Source of the DNA: Andreprevotia chitinilytica DSM 18519
GTDB taxonomy: Bacteria; Pseudomonadota; Gammaproteobacteria; Burkholderiales; Chitinibacteraceae
NCBI RefSeq assembly: GCF_000711875.1
Contig: NZ_JONM01000002.1
Span: 252,769-316,768, forward strand
DNA length: 64,000 nt
Direction: 5' to 3'
The number at the start of each line of letters is the position of its first letter. The first letter of the stretch is position 1. Below the pieces are notes generated by a model. The model searched no databases. It saw nothing but the letters and a program-made list of their open reading frames with translations, and was not told the origin of the DNA. A program made the translations under genes and the position numbers. Positions 8,806 through 17,771 of this stretch are shown in pieces.

Positions 8806-10692
8806 TTACTGCTGCCAGCTCAAGGTGAACAACACATTGCGGCCGAGCACGCCATAGTCCTTGGCCTCCTGGTATTGCGCGCCGTTGAGGTTGTTGAAGC
8901 GCGCGCTGGCGGTCAGGTTCTTGCCCAGCGCCATGCTGACCATGATGTTGGCGACCTTGTAGGCATCGAGCTTGACCGTATTAGCGGTATCGTCAAAGCG
9001 GGAACCCACCATCTTGATTTCGCCGCGCACTTCCAGCTTGCCCTGCTTCAAACCAGCGTAGACCAGCCCCGAATTGCGGGCGCGGTGCGGCAGCCATTTG
9101 CCGTTGCTGGCATCGGTGGCCTTGAGCCAGTCGTAACTGCCGCCAAAGCGCCAGATCATGAACTGCAGATCGCTCTTGAGGGTGATGCCTTCGAGCAAGG
9201 CGCTGCCGACGTTCATCGGGGTATAGATGCCGGTGTTGTCCGGGCTCCAGGTGATCAGGTTCTTCACCTTGTTGCGATACGCCGTCGCGCCAGCGTTCAG
9301 GATGTCGCCATGAAAACGCAGGAAGCCCTCGCCGCCGGTCGAGGTTTCCGGTTTCAGGTTCGGGTTGCCCCGCTCCAGACCATCGAACGGGAAATACAGA
9401 TCGTTGATGCTCGGCGCATGGTAACCGGTGGCGAAATTGCCGCCGGCCTGCCAGTAGTCGCCCAGCTCGCGTGCCACGCCGAAGAGGCCGGTGGTGCGCC
9501 CGCCGAATTGCGAGTTGTGGTCGTAGCGCAGATTGGTTTGCAGCGTCCAGTCTTCCAGCTTCATCAGGTAGCCGCCCATGGCGCTGTTGATGCGGCGCGA
9601 ATCGACGGTAAACGCGGTGGTGCTGCTCACGTTCTGCTGCAGCGTTTCCGCGCCCAGCGTGGCAATGCCGGGGCCGACGCGGATGGCGTTTTGCCACGAG
9701 AGCTGGGTCTGCTGCGTTTTGAAGCGGTCGATGTGATCGGTGTAGTTGGTCAGTGAGGTTGGCGAGTAGCTCTTGTCCTCGTCCACACTCACGCCTGCCT
9801 GCACGGTGGAGGTCCAGTGTTCGGTGATGCGGTTACGGCTCCACAGATTGGCCGAGCCATTGGTGCCCGTATTGCGGTAGTCGTAGCTTTGCGCGCCCTC
9901 GGTAAAGGTCGTCATATCGAAGAACGAGCTATCGAAGTGGTTCTTGAACTGCGTCACCAACACGCTGCCGCCGAACTCATTGCGCTCGTCGATCTTGTGG
10001 CTGGCAGAGAAGCTCAGGCTGGTGTTTTCGTAGCCATCCAGATCGCCGTAATAGCGGCTGTTGTTCGGGTTGATCAGCGCGCTCACGCCATCGGTCTGGT
10101 TGTGGGCAATGCCGATCGAATAGCGTGTGCTACCTACGCTGCCGGATAAATTGGCGCTGGCCTCACGCGTGCCCTGTGTGCCCCAGCCGATTTCCGCGCC
10201 GTAATGGGGGACTTTGCCGCCTTGCTTGGTGAACACCTGCACCACGCCGCCAATGGCATCCGCGCCATACAGGCTGGCCGCCGCACCACGCAGGATTTCG
10301 ATCCGGTCGATCTGCGCCACCGGCAAATGCTGGATCGCGGTCTGGCCCGTCGTGGCCGAGCCATAGCGAATGCCATCGATCAACACCACGGTCTGTTCGG
10401 TATTGGCGCCGCGAATGAAGAAGCTGGTGGTCTTGCCCGGCCCGCCGTTGCTGGTGACCTGCACACCCGGCTGATCGGCCAGCACATCGGCCAGCGATTG
10501 CGCACGGTAGGGGGAGAGGTCTTCCTGCGTGAGCACGGTGACATCGCCGATCACATCGCGCATCGGCTGTGGCAAGCGGCTGGCGGTAACGACCACATCG
10601 GGCAGCGTATAAAAATCCGCGGCGAGGGCCGATACGCTGGCGGCAAGGCTGGTCAGCACGAAGGGAATAAACAGGGCGCGGTGGAACGGCAT
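8806..10692 (-). CDS. btuB: TonB-dependent vitamin B12 receptor BtuB
   Basis: An outer-membrane TonB-dependent transporter for cobalamin. The 628-residue product has a signal peptide (MPFHRALFIPFVLTSLAASVSALA), a TonB-box-like start DVVVTASR, a plug domain (DVIGDVTVLTQEDLSPYRAQSLADVLADQPGV split across residues about 40-75, and RGAAASLYGADAIGGVV), and a 22-strand-type barrel ending in the aromatic TLSWQQ. The start at 10692 has a ribosome site GGAGAT nine bases upstream; the longer frame to 10881 translates the leader. BtuB is distinguished from siderophore receptors mainly by the adjoining cobO-btuFCD genes and its size. Confidence 0.88.
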   Translation of the reverse strand: MPFHRALFIPFVLTSLAASVSALAADFYTLPDVVVTASRLPQPMRDVIGDVTVLTQEDLSPYRAQSLADVLADQPGVQVTSNGGPGKTTSFFIRGANTEQTVVLIDGIRYGSATTGQTAIQHLPVAQIDRIEILRGAAASLYGADAIGGVVQVFTKQGGKVPHYGAEIGWGTQGTREASANLSGSVGSTRYSIGIAHNQTDGVSALINPNNSRYYGDLDGYENTSLSFSASHKIDERNEFGGSVLVTQFKNHFDSSFFDMTTFTEGAQSYDYRNTGTNGSANLWSRNRITEHWTSTVQAGVSVDEDKSYSPTSLTNYTDHIDRFKTQQTQLSWQNAIRVGPGIATLGAETLQQNVSSTTAFTVDSRRINSAMGGYLMKLEDWTLQTNLRYDHNSQFGGRTTGLFGVARELGDYWQAGGNFATGYHAPSINDLYFPFDGLERGNPNLKPETSTGGEGFLRFHGDILNAGATAYRNKVKNLITWSPDNTGIYTPMNVGSALLEGITLKSDLQFMIWRFGGSYDWLKATDASNGKWLPHRARNSGLVYAGLKQGKLEVRGEIKMVGSRFDDTANTVKLDAYKVANIMVSMALGKNLTASARFNNLNGAQYQEAKDYGVLGRNVLFTLSWQQ

Positions 10693-10822
10693 TGCAGTGC
10701 TATCTCCAACAGCCACGCGCTGGGCATGGCGGGAATCGGGTTTGGGCGAGGTGCAGCGAATCCGCATACTGGATTCCGACGGCATGACGGGCACCTTGGA
10801 CGGCCGGATTGTACCGGATGGC
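10693..10822 (-). promoter_or_regulatory. btuB leader with candidate promoter and nested hairpins
   Basis: On the minus strand a TACAAT -10-like hexamer lies about 125 bases before the ATG. The leader then has AGGTGC (plus 10791-10796) able to pair with GCACCT (plus 10749-10754), enclosing a second hairpin GGAATCC/GGATTC (plus 10758-10776). A GGTGCC box is present, as at the 5' side of cobalamin riboswitches, but the conserved B12 box and CCACTG core were not found. Regulation by B12 is therefore possible but not shown. Confidence 0.4.
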
Positions 10823-10842
10823 TGTTCGTTTAACCCAGCTTG

Positions 10843-10954
10843 GTAGGTTGGGCTAAATGAAATGCAGCCCAACGTTTGCAATGGCCGAATGACCAGGCAT
10901 GTTGGGCTTCGCTGCGCTCAACTCAACCTACTGACTTTGCACAGCCCAACCTAC
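10843..10954. repeat. Palindromic intergenic repeat, GTAGGTTGGGCT type
   Basis: GTAGGTTGGGCT near 10843 and AGCCCAACCTAC near 10943-10954 are inverted, with internal copies (GCAGCCCAACG, TGTTGGGCTTCG, CTCAACCTAC). It lies upstream of btuB together with a separate GGGTTAGC-type palindrome at about 11019-11040. The roughly 430 bases between btuB and the next gene contain only the btuB leader and these repeats. Confidence 0.65.
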
Positions 10955-11122
10955 CCGCCGAAGATGCCGTGGGATCAGTTCAAATAGCGGCGCTTTTCAC
11001 GCGAAAACCGCAGCACGGGTTAGCTGAAGGCGTAACCCGCAAACTCGGCAGTGATCCATACTTCGCCCAACACAGGTCAAATGACCCGGCCAACATCACC
11101 TCCAATCTCCGGCATCCACCCC

Positions 11123-11581
11123 ATGCACCTGCGACTTGCAACACACCTCGATGCGGCTGCTGTCGCGCAGATTTACCTCGCTTCACGAAAGACATTTCTG
11201 TCCTTTGCGCCATTGGCGCATTCCGATGAGGAAGTCCGCGCGTGGGTGGAACACCTGTTGTTGCCTTCCGGCAGCGTCACCGTTGCCGAATTCGCCGGGG
11301 AGATCGTCGGGTTTGTGGCTACCTCCAATGCCGATGGCTGCCTGTGGATTGATCAGCTATACGTTCAGCCTGGGGCTGTTGGGCAGGGAGCAGGCACGGC
11401 GTTGCTGACGCACGCACTGGACGGCGTGGCGTACCCGGTGCGGCTTCGTGTGTTTCAGGTCAACAGCGGCGCGAGACGGCTCTATGAGCGATTTGGTTTC
11501 GTGCCCATCGTGTTTACGGATGGCGCAGACAACGAAGAGCGCTGCCCGGATGTACTGTATGAACGCCGCGTGGATTGGTAG
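11123..11581 (+). CDS. GNAT family N-acetyltransferase
   Basis: A 152-residue acetyl-CoA-dependent acyltransferase of the GCN5 fold. The acetyl-CoA binding motif is VQPGAVGQGAGTALLTHAL (pattern Q/RxxGxG/A, about residues 82-100), preceded by the beta-strand CLWIDQLYV and followed by VNSGARRLYERFGFVPI, the typical motif B. Substrate cannot be predicted. The ATG at 11123 (MHLRLATHLDA) aligns with the usual domain start; the upstream frame from 11051 translates repeat DNA. No strong ribosome site is visible. It appears to be a single gene. Confidence 0.85.
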   Translation: MHLRLATHLDAAAVAQIYLASRKTFLSFAPLAHSDEEVRAWVEHLLLPSGSVTVAEFAGEIVGFVATSNADGCLWIDQLYVQPGAVGQGAGTALLTHALDGVAYPVRLRVFQVNSGARRLYERFGFVPIVFTDGADNEERCPDVLYERRVDW

Positions 11582-11603
11582 GAGGGGCTGAACAGTGGTT
11601 TTG

Positions 11604-11662
11604 TCCCCTCTCCCACTTTCCCTGAACAAGGCTAAAGCCTTGCACGGGATGTGAGAGGGGAG
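11604..11662. repeat. Family A palindromic element (short copy)
   Basis: CCCCTCTCCCACTTTCCC, then GGCTAAAGCC, then GGGATGTGAGAGGGGAG form an inverted repeat with a nested AAGGCTAAAGCCTT palindrome. It is a short member of the C/T-rich element family found also at 16.5, 32.6, 39.3-39.8, 45.9 and 52.0 kb. Confidence 0.75.
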
Positions 11663-11678
11663 CCAAGCAGGCGCGCGA

Positions 11679-12722
11679 CTAATAATCGTAAACGTGTTCG
11701 ACCTCGATCCCCCCCTTAGCCAACGATCGCAACGTATCCCCCAACCCCGCCACCGTCGTCACCAGCGCCACCCGTTTGCGCGCCGGATCGGTCAGCACCG
11801 GCTGCACGAACAGCACGCTGTTACCAGCCGGCAATGTCTCCCAACTTCGGGGCGACAGCACGGTGATCAGTAGCTTGGCATTCGGTCCATTGCCGGCGAT
11901 CTCCGCGAAGTTCACACCTTGCTTGGCGAGCGCGGCGGAGTAGACCTTGAACGCTTCATAGCGCGGCAGGCTGGCCAATTGTTCGTTGTTCGGCAATGCC
12001 TTGAGCGGCTTGTAGTCCGGCAGATCGGCAGGAGGCCTGACGGGGGCGTGGTCGAGTACGACGATGGTGTTGAGTGCGGCAACATCATAGGCCGCGCCAG
12101 TCGCCAGCTTGATCAGGTAGCCATAGACCGCCTTGATGCCGTACTCGGTGGTCAGCGCGTATTTGCGCTCCCATTTGCGGATCAGGTTCGGGCCGCCGTA
12201 GCCGGTGTCTTGCCACACGCCCTTGAGCGCGGCGACGAAGTCGTATTGATACCAGGGCAGGCGGCGGATGAAGTCCACATAGTCCTGCGCGATATGCGCG
12301 GCGTAGCGGTCTTCCGCCGTCGGTTCGTCGCTGCGGGTCAGCTCGGACAAGCGGCCGATCAGCGTTTCGTAGGCCGAGCGCAGGCCGTATTCCACCGTGG
12401 TGCTGCTGGCGATCACCATGATCATCACGTGGTAACCGAAGTTGAATGCATACGGTTTGGTCGCTTCGGTGACCTTGGCGTAGCTGCCCCATAACTGGCC
12501 GATATGGCCCCAGAACGGGAAGTCGCTGATTGGTCGATCCTTGCCGACATAGGCGGCGTATTCGGCCGGGCTGTGGACGAGGAACCATTCGGGGAAGGTG
12601 AGGAAGGTCTGGTCTTCGGTGCGGCGGTCTGCTGTTGGTGTGAAGGGCGCAGCCGGCGTCGCCGGCTCGGCCAATGCATTGAAACTGATCAGCAAGGCCA
12701 ACAGGGCAAAGAGGCGTCGCAT
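11679..12722 (-). CDS. Exported protein of unknown function
   Basis: A 347-residue protein with a signal peptide (MRRLFALLALLISFNALA). The mature part is soluble-looking with many aromatic residues, including FLTFPEWFLVHSPAEYA, WGHIGQLWGSYAKVTEATKPY and LPWYQYDFVAALKGVW. I do not recognise an established family. It starts two bases after the stop of the FAD-oxidase/methyltransferase fusion, so the two are co-transcribed with the DUF805 gene upstream. The upstream in-frame extension to 12833 overlaps the fusion gene and was rejected in favour of the ATG with the signal peptide. The context suggests an envelope-associated oxidoreductase pathway, which is inference. Confidence 0.75.
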   Translation of the reverse strand: MRRLFALLALLISFNALAEPATPAAPFTPTADRRTEDQTFLTFPEWFLVHSPAEYAAYVGKDRPISDFPFWGHIGQLWGSYAKVTEATKPYAFNFGYHVMIMVIASSTTVEYGLRSAYETLIGRLSELTRSDEPTAEDRYAAHIAQDYVDFIRRLPWYQYDFVAALKGVWQDTGYGGPNLIRKWERKYALTTEYGIKAVYGYLIKLATGAAYDVAALNTIVVLDHAPVRPPADLPDYKPLKALPNNEQLASLPRYEAFKVYSAALAKQGVNFAEIAGNGPNAKLLITVLSPRSWETLPAGNSVLFVQPVLTDPARKRVALVTTVAGLGDTLRSLAKGGIEVEHVYDY

Positions 12723-12724
12723 GC

Positions 12725-14947
12725 TCAGGCTACCTTGGTGAAGGCCATCAACACGTTCAACGACGGATCGTGCGCCTGCAGGATGCGCTGGCCGTTGTCC
12801 TTGAAGCCGGCCGCTTCGAGCCGGTTGACCCATTCATCCACCGAAACGAAATGGCGCAGCTCGGCGGCGTTGTTTTCCCACGGCGCGCCTAGGCCGGCGT
12901 TGAAGACGGCATGCGCGAGCGAGACGAAGGCAAACATCTCCGGGTGGGTCACATCATGATCGCGCAGGATCAGCAGGCTGCCCGGCTTGAGGATGCGATG
13001 CAGCGAGGCGATGTAGGCGGCGAGTTTGTCCGGCGCGATGTGGTGCAGGCCGATGTAGACCGTGACCAGCTCGACGCTGGCATCGGCAATCGCGCTGGCG
13101 GGGATGGGCTCGTAATCGTTCAGCGGTACGTAGCGGCCGAGCTTGGTCAGCCCGCCGCGCTCGACGATGTCGACCGGCGAATTGCTCGGCTCGGTTTCAT
13201 TGATGAGCACGATGTCGCCGGTGATCTTGAGCGCCTTGCGCAGATGGCTCAGATAACGGCCGGGGCTGCCGATTTCCACGTAGCCGTCGATGCTGCGTTT
13301 GTCGCCGAGCAATTGCAGCGTCTGGCGGGTGATTTCCTTTTTCTGCTTGGCGAGCGCAGGCAGGGCGTAGGTCAGCTCGGACAGGAACGGCTTGATGGTC
13401 GGCAGGCGATCCTGAATGCAGCGGTAGATCGCTTCGTCATCCTGATGCTTGGCAGTCGCTTCGATGATCAGCGTGTGGAAACGATCTTCCGGGTACAGGT
13501 GGTAGATGTTCTGCAGGAACAGGTAGAACTTGTCCTGCCAGGAGACATCGTCATAGACAACGTGGAAATCGCTGTTCGGCATGGTTTTTCCGGGGGAAGG
13601 ATGCAGGGTCGGCGCGTAATACTTGTCCCACAGCACGTTGCGCAGGCGGTAGTCGGGATCGAGCTCGCGCTTGAGGGCGAACAGCTCGTGGGCTCGCGGA
13701 TAGGCGCGGTGGAATTGTTCCGGCGTGGCGTGCGGCTGGTAGGGCAGGTAATAGCTGCCGCCGACTTCCAATGCCGCATCGATCAGCTCGCGCGTCCACA
13801 CCGCCACGCGGTTGCGGGCGTTCACACGGGTGCGCTGCTTGTAATAGAGCACGAAGGCGAAGGTTTCGCTGCGCGCCCACGCCAGCAGCGAGCCGGGATC
13901 AGGCCGGGCGTGGCGGATGGAGATGTTGAGCACGTTCACCCGATGCCGCTGCAGGATCTCCGCCATCTTCGGGATGAACTCGGCCTGTTTCTCCACCGGG
14001 ATGAAGTATTCCTGCAGCACATAGGTGCGGTGCTTGCGCGATGGCGGCTCCAGCTCGGCCACGTCGTAACCGGCTTCGTAATTGCGCCAGTGCACCGGCT
14101 TGGAGAGATACAGCAGCGGGTCGATCAGATACTCGCGCCGCCACTTGCCGAACGGCGTTTCCGAAACCGCCCACAGAAAGTAGTTCTGCAGCGGATAAGC
14201 GCGGCGATGCGGTTGCAGCGAATGCGGTACCGTCACCGGGTGCTTGGTTTCAAACCAGCTGACTGCGCGGACCTTGCTGTAATGCGGGGCGTAGATGTCG
14301 GCGTTGTGGAACACCGCGCCTTGCGCATCACGCACGTTTTTCTTGAACCAGCCGTGGTAGGCGGCCATCGGCATCTTCACTGCCTGCCGGGCGACGCGGG
14401 CGTTGTCGGCCAACTCCAGCTCGGCCTCGACGATCACGCCGATGGCGCAATAGCCGCCGATGGCAGCGTAAAACAGATGCGCGTTGTGGGTGGGCGTGGC
14501 GTCGACGATATCGGTATTCGCCAGTACCAGCTTGATCGCCCGTACCGACAGGATCAGCGGCCCGAGGCCCATGTAGCGGCCATGCACGTTCACCGACAGC
14601 GAGCCGCCGACGGTGAAGTTGGCGTAGGTCTGCATGATCTTGACCGACAGCCCATGCGGATCGACGAATTTCTGGATATCGCACCAACGGATGCCGGCTT
14701 GCACGCGCAGCAGCTTTTCCTGCGGTTGGAACGACAGCACGCGGTTGAATTTGCGCATGTCCAGATGCAGGCTGCCGGGGCTGGCGGTTTGGCCGCCCAT
14801 GCTGAAATGCCCGCCGCCAACCGAGATCGGCCCGGTGGTGCGGCGCAGCGCTTCCTGTACTTCATCGATGCTGGTCGGCGTGGCAATCGCCCATACCGGC
14901 ACCGGGTTGAGCTGCGTGACGTCGTTGACGATCAGTTCCGGGTTCAT
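12725..14947 (-). CDS. FAD-linked oxidase fused to a SAM-methyltransferase-like domain
   Basis: The 740-residue protein is a two-domain fusion. Residues about 15-190 form an FAD-binding PCMH domain (PVPVWAIATPTSIDEVQEALR, GGGHFSMGGQ, YANFTVGGSLSVNVHGR) followed by an aldonolactone-oxidase-like substrate region to about residue 450. From about 460 to the end there is a class I methyltransferase-like region (SIDGYVEIGSPGRYLSHL, VTVYIGLHHIAPDKLAAY, ILKPGSLLILRDHD). The oxidase half would oxidise a polyol or lactone with FAD; the methyltransferase acceptor is unknown. The ATG overlaps the DUF805 stop (ATGA), and an exported unknown protein follows by two bases. No frameshift is apparent at the junction, so the fusion seems genuine. 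Confidence 0.82.
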   Translation of the reverse strand: MNPELIVNDVTQLNPVPVWAIATPTSIDEVQEALRRTTGPISVGGGHFSMGGQTASPGSLHLDMRKFNRVLSFQPQEKLLRVQAGIRWCDIQKFVDPHGLSVKIMQTYANFTVGGSLSVNVHGRYMGLGPLILSVRAIKLVLANTDIVDATPTHNAHLFYAAIGGYCAIGVIVEAELELADNARVARQAVKMPMAAYHGWFKKNVRDAQGAVFHNADIYAPHYSKVRAVSWFETKHPVTVPHSLQPHRRAYPLQNYFLWAVSETPFGKWRREYLIDPLLYLSKPVHWRNYEAGYDVAELEPPSRKHRTYVLQEYFIPVEKQAEFIPKMAEILQRHRVNVLNISIRHARPDPGSLLAWARSETFAFVLYYKQRTRVNARNRVAVWTRELIDAALEVGGSYYLPYQPHATPEQFHRAYPRAHELFALKRELDPDYRLRNVLWDKYYAPTLHPSPGKTMPNSDFHVVYDDVSWQDKFYLFLQNIYHLYPEDRFHTLIIEATAKHQDDEAIYRCIQDRLPTIKPFLSELTYALPALAKQKKEITRQTLQLLGDKRSIDGYVEIGSPGRYLSHLRKALKITGDIVLINETEPSNSPVDIVERGGLTKLGRYVPLNDYEPIPASAIADASVELVTVYIGLHHIAPDKLAAYIASLHRILKPGSLLILRDHDVTHPEMFAFVSLAHAVFNAGLGAPWENNAAELRHFVSVDEWVNRLEAAGFKDNGQRILQAHDPSLNVLMAFTKVA

Positions 14948-15312
14948 GGGTTGATCTTCACTTTCAGGTAATCGGCATCGACGGTCAGCGGGTCATCGCC
15001 ATACTGGTTCTCGCCCGGCGTGCCGCGCTTGAAGGCCAGCAGGATGAACAGCCACAACGGCCCGAGGATGGGAATGATCAGAATCAGCAACCACCAGCCG
15101 GTCTTGCCGGCGTCGTGCAGACGCTTGACCGAGATCGCTGCCGCAATCCAGAAAAAGAATGGATAGAGCGCCAAGGTCTCGGCGCGGCCGATCACTTCTT
15201 CGATAAACACGAACAGCACCGTGAACGTGATACCCAGCGCAATGGCGGTCAGCCACCAACTGCCACGCGCCAATCGGGCCTTGAACGAGAACAGCAGGGA
15301 AAGTGCAGCCAT
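14944..15312 (-). CDS. DUF805 family membrane protein
   Basis: A 122-residue membrane protein with four hydrophobic segments and the DUF805 signature RLHDAGKTGWWLLILIIP followed by LLAFKRGTPGENQYG. Members are small inner-membrane proteins, such as E. coli YhaH/YhaI, with no defined activity. It is first in a three-gene minus-strand operon and overlaps the FAD/methyltransferase fusion by four bases. Confidence 0.88.
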   Translation of the reverse strand: MAALSLLFSFKARLARGSWWLTAIALGITFTVLFVFIEEVIGRAETLALYPFFFWIAAAISVKRLHDAGKTGWWLLILIIPILGPLWLFILLAFKRGTPGENQYGDDPLTVDADYLKVKINP

Positions 15313-15445
15313 GACGGGTCAATATCCGGGTTGATTCGCCGGAATACTGTGTCGGTCAGGCTGAATTTGCAACTGTGTAGTAATTTCGTAAGACTTTTGC
15401 TCACTTCATCGTTACGCTTACGATTTTCGCCGCGATTGATCCGCC

Positions 15446-16456
15446 ATGTTGGTTACGCTCTTACGCCGCCTGCTCAAAACCTGCCTCACCCTTTTGGTCA
15501 TCGTGCTTTTGCTGGTGGTGGGCACGTTGGCTGGATTCCGCTTTGCGGCGCAACTGCGTGAAACCGGCGAGCGCCACGTGGTCGCGCCATCGAGCGGGAG
15601 CTGGGTGCAAGCGGCGGATGTGGAAATGTTCGTGCAGGAGGCTGGGCCGGCGAATGGTCAGCCGGTGCTGTTCATTCACGGCACGGGAGCCTGGAGCGAA
15701 ACATGGCGGCCCACCATGACCGCCTTGGCCGCCGCCGGCTATCACGCCATCGCCATCGATCTGCCGCCGTTCGGTTATTCGCAACGGCCGGCCAATGGCG
15801 ATTACTCCACCGAGGCGCAAGCCAAACGAATCGTTGGTGTACTGGATAGCTTGGGCGTGAAGCAAACCGTACTGGTCGGCCATTCGTTCGGCGGACGAGC
15901 AACGGTGCAGGCAGTGATGGATGCACCGCAACGCTTCAAGGCATTGGCGCTGGTTGATGCGGCGCTGGGTTTGCAGCCCGCGCCGGAAACCGGTGCATCC
16001 AAGGCCATCAACATCGCCCTGCAAATCGGCCCGCTACGCAATGCGGTGATTGCCACCACTGCCACCAATCCGCTGCTCACCAGTTGGGTGCTGGAGCAAT
16101 TCACCAGCCGTCACGAGGTGCTAACGCCAGCACGCGTCGCCATCTATCAAAAGCCATTCAGTTATGCCGATACGACCGAAGCGTTCGGCGATTGGGCGCT
16201 GGCCTTTGCCACCGGCCAGCCATCCGGCGCCAGTAACCCGGCTGCCTATCACGCGCTGGCGTTGCCGACGTTGCTGCTGTGGGGCAAAACCGATGCGGTG
16301 ACGCCGCTCAGCCAGGGCGAGTTCATCGCCACGCTATTACCACACGCGCAGCTGACCGTGCTCGATGACGTCGGGCATATCCCGCAGATTGAAGATAACG
16401 ATGCATTCAATGCGGCGTTGTTGGGGTTTTTGCGCAAGCGGGCGCCGGCCTTGTAG
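15446..16456 (+). CDS. Membrane-anchored alpha/beta hydrolase
   Basis: A 336-residue hydrolase with an N-terminal membrane anchor (residues about 12-32, LTLLVIVLLLVVGTLAGFRF) and an alpha/beta-hydrolase domain. The oxyanion region is FIHGTGAWSETW, the nucleophile elbow is GHSFGG (Ser), the acid is probably Asp in LLWGKTDAVTP, and the catalytic His is in DVGHIPQIED. Such proteins are esterases or haloalkane/epoxide-hydrolase relatives; the substrate is not predictable. It is divergent from the DUF805 operon and followed by a family A repeat. Confidence 0.87.
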   Translation: MLVTLLRRLLKTCLTLLVIVLLLVVGTLAGFRFAAQLRETGERHVVAPSSGSWVQAADVEMFVQEAGPANGQPVLFIHGTGAWSETWRPTMTALAAAGYHAIAIDLPPFGYSQRPANGDYSTEAQAKRIVGVLDSLGVKQTVLVGHSFGGRATVQAVMDAPQRFKALALVDAALGLQPAPETGASKAINIALQIGPLRNAVIATTATNPLLTSWVLEQFTSRHEVLTPARVAIYQKPFSYADTTEAFGDWALAFATGQPSGASNPAAYHALALPTLLLWGKTDAVTPLSQGEFIATLLPHAQLTVLDDVGHIPQIEDNDAFNAALLGFLRKRAPAL

Positions 16457-16473
16457 CGCCATTGCTTTTTATT

Positions 16474-16582
16474 CCCTCGCCCACTTAGTGGGAGAGGGTT
16501 AGGGAGAGGGTGGGGAAAAGGGCGCGGTCCTTGGCAAGTACCCTCACCCCCAGCCCCTCTCCCACTAAGTGGGCGAGGGGAG
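16474..16582. repeat. Family A palindromic element
   Basis: CCCTCGCCCACTTAGTGGGAGAGGG at the left and CCCTCTCCCACTAAGTGGGCGAGGG at the right are inverted, each being itself a palindrome, separated by GTTAGGGAGAGGG and ACCCTCACCCCCAGCCC. It lies after the alpha/beta hydrolase, between convergent genes. Confidence 0.8.
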
Positions 16583-16674
16583 AAAACCACAGCGCGACTC
16601 GTAGGATGTGTTGAACGAAGTGATACCCATGCTGCTTCGGCGGCCGGAAACGATGGGGTATCCGCACAATTCCC

Positions 16675-17673
16675 TCAAAACTGATACCCAGCCCCCAGCA
16701 ACACAATGTCCGCATCCTTGCTATACGTCGTCACGATGCGGTGCCAATCCAGCCGGGCGCGCCAGTGATCGGCGACGCGGTAGCTGGCGGTCAGGGTGAC
16801 GATGCCGGATACATCGCTGTAATTGCGGGTGTCGCCGGCTACATCCCGGTGGTCGATGCTGATATACGCGCCGGCACCCACGCCAAGGCTGACGCGGCCT
16901 TTGAAAAACTCCGGCTCCAGCCAGCCTTCCAGAATCGCACCATTGCGGCGCCTGATCTGATTGTTCCCCTCATTCACCAGCGCAGCCGATGCTTTTATCC
17001 ACGGGCTGATGGTTTGCCGGTACTCCACGCTGCTGGCAAAACCGGTGTTCTTGTCGAGGTCATTGGCGATCGACTGGCCGACGAACACGGCGATTTCGCG
17101 TTGATTCGCCTCGCCAATATCGCTGGAGGAGCCGGTGTTATCCGGCGTGAGTTGATACCCCACGCCGAACACCAGCGAAGTGGTATCGATGCTGCCGATG
17201 GTCCTGATGTGGTTCAGGCGCAGTTGGTAAAGCCAGTCGTTCTGCGCCTGCCAAGTAGCGGCCAGGCTGTAGACGGTGCCCCAGCCATGGTTGTTGGCGT
17301 AGGTGTTGCCGAAGCGGGCTTGCTGGGTGTCAAAGTAGCGGTAGGGGCCGACGCCGGCCGAGAGGATCAGATGGTCGGATAGCATCGGTGTGCTGCGCAG
17401 CCACACTTGCGCACTGTAGCCATCGCGATGGTGGTGCCGCACATGCCCCTCGTTCAACCAGGAAAAACTGCCAGCGATGTGTTCGCCGAACGGGTGCAGG
17501 TAACTCGCCGACCAAGCGTAGGAACTGTCTGCCCGGTCTTCGCGCCGCATCATGCCAGCATCGACCGTGAACTCGTCAGCCAGCGCGGCCAGACTGGCGA
17601 TGCCGAAGACGGCAGCGAGCAGGCCGGGCCGCAGTGTCCGCATGAGGAGGAACCGTTTCGCGCATGTTGGCAT
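16675..17673 (-). CDS. Outer-membrane beta-barrel protein of unknown function
   Basis: A 332-residue protein with a signal peptide (MPTCAKRFLLMRTLRPGLLAAVFGIASLAALA), alternating amphipathic strands and a C-terminal aromatic (GAGYQF), all features of an outer-membrane barrel. Repeated segments such as SAGVGPYRYFDTQ, LVFGVGYQLTP and WRARLDWHRIVTTY fit strand-turn-strand pairs. I do not recognise a specific family. A GGAG ribosome site eight bases before 17673 supports this start over an internal Met ten codons later. It follows csoR on the same strand after 98 bases and may be transcribed with the copper genes. Confidence 0.7.
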   Translation of the reverse strand: MPTCAKRFLLMRTLRPGLLAAVFGIASLAALADEFTVDAGMMRREDRADSSYAWSASYLHPFGEHIAGSFSWLNEGHVRHHHRDGYSAQVWLRSTPMLSDHLILSAGVGPYRYFDTQQARFGNTYANNHGWGTVYSLAATWQAQNDWLYQLRLNHIRTIGSIDTTSLVFGVGYQLTPDNTGSSSDIGEANQREIAVFVGQSIANDLDKNTGFASSVEYRQTISPWIKASAALVNEGNNQIRRRNGAILEGWLEPEFFKGRVSLGVGAGAYISIDHRDVAGDTRNYSDVSGIVTLTASYRVADHWRARLDWHRIVTTYSKDADIVLLGAGYQF

Positions 17674-17771
17674 GGCATCGCTCCAGATCGCGCAACCCGG
17701 AAAACCCGAGATGATCTTGTCATCATAGGAGCGCGATCAACCAAATGCGGCACGGCCTTGCGGCATATCGC

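Noticed and set aside
10693-10900. Canonical cobalamin riboswitch upstream of btuB
   Set aside because: A GGTGCC box and a CCGGTACAATCCGG stretch resemble parts of it, but the CCACTG core and the B12 box are missing and the leader is too short.
12911-14971. Long plus-strand open frame of 686 codons
   Set aside because: It is the antisense shadow of the FAD-oxidase/methyltransferase gene, caused by high GC codon bias.
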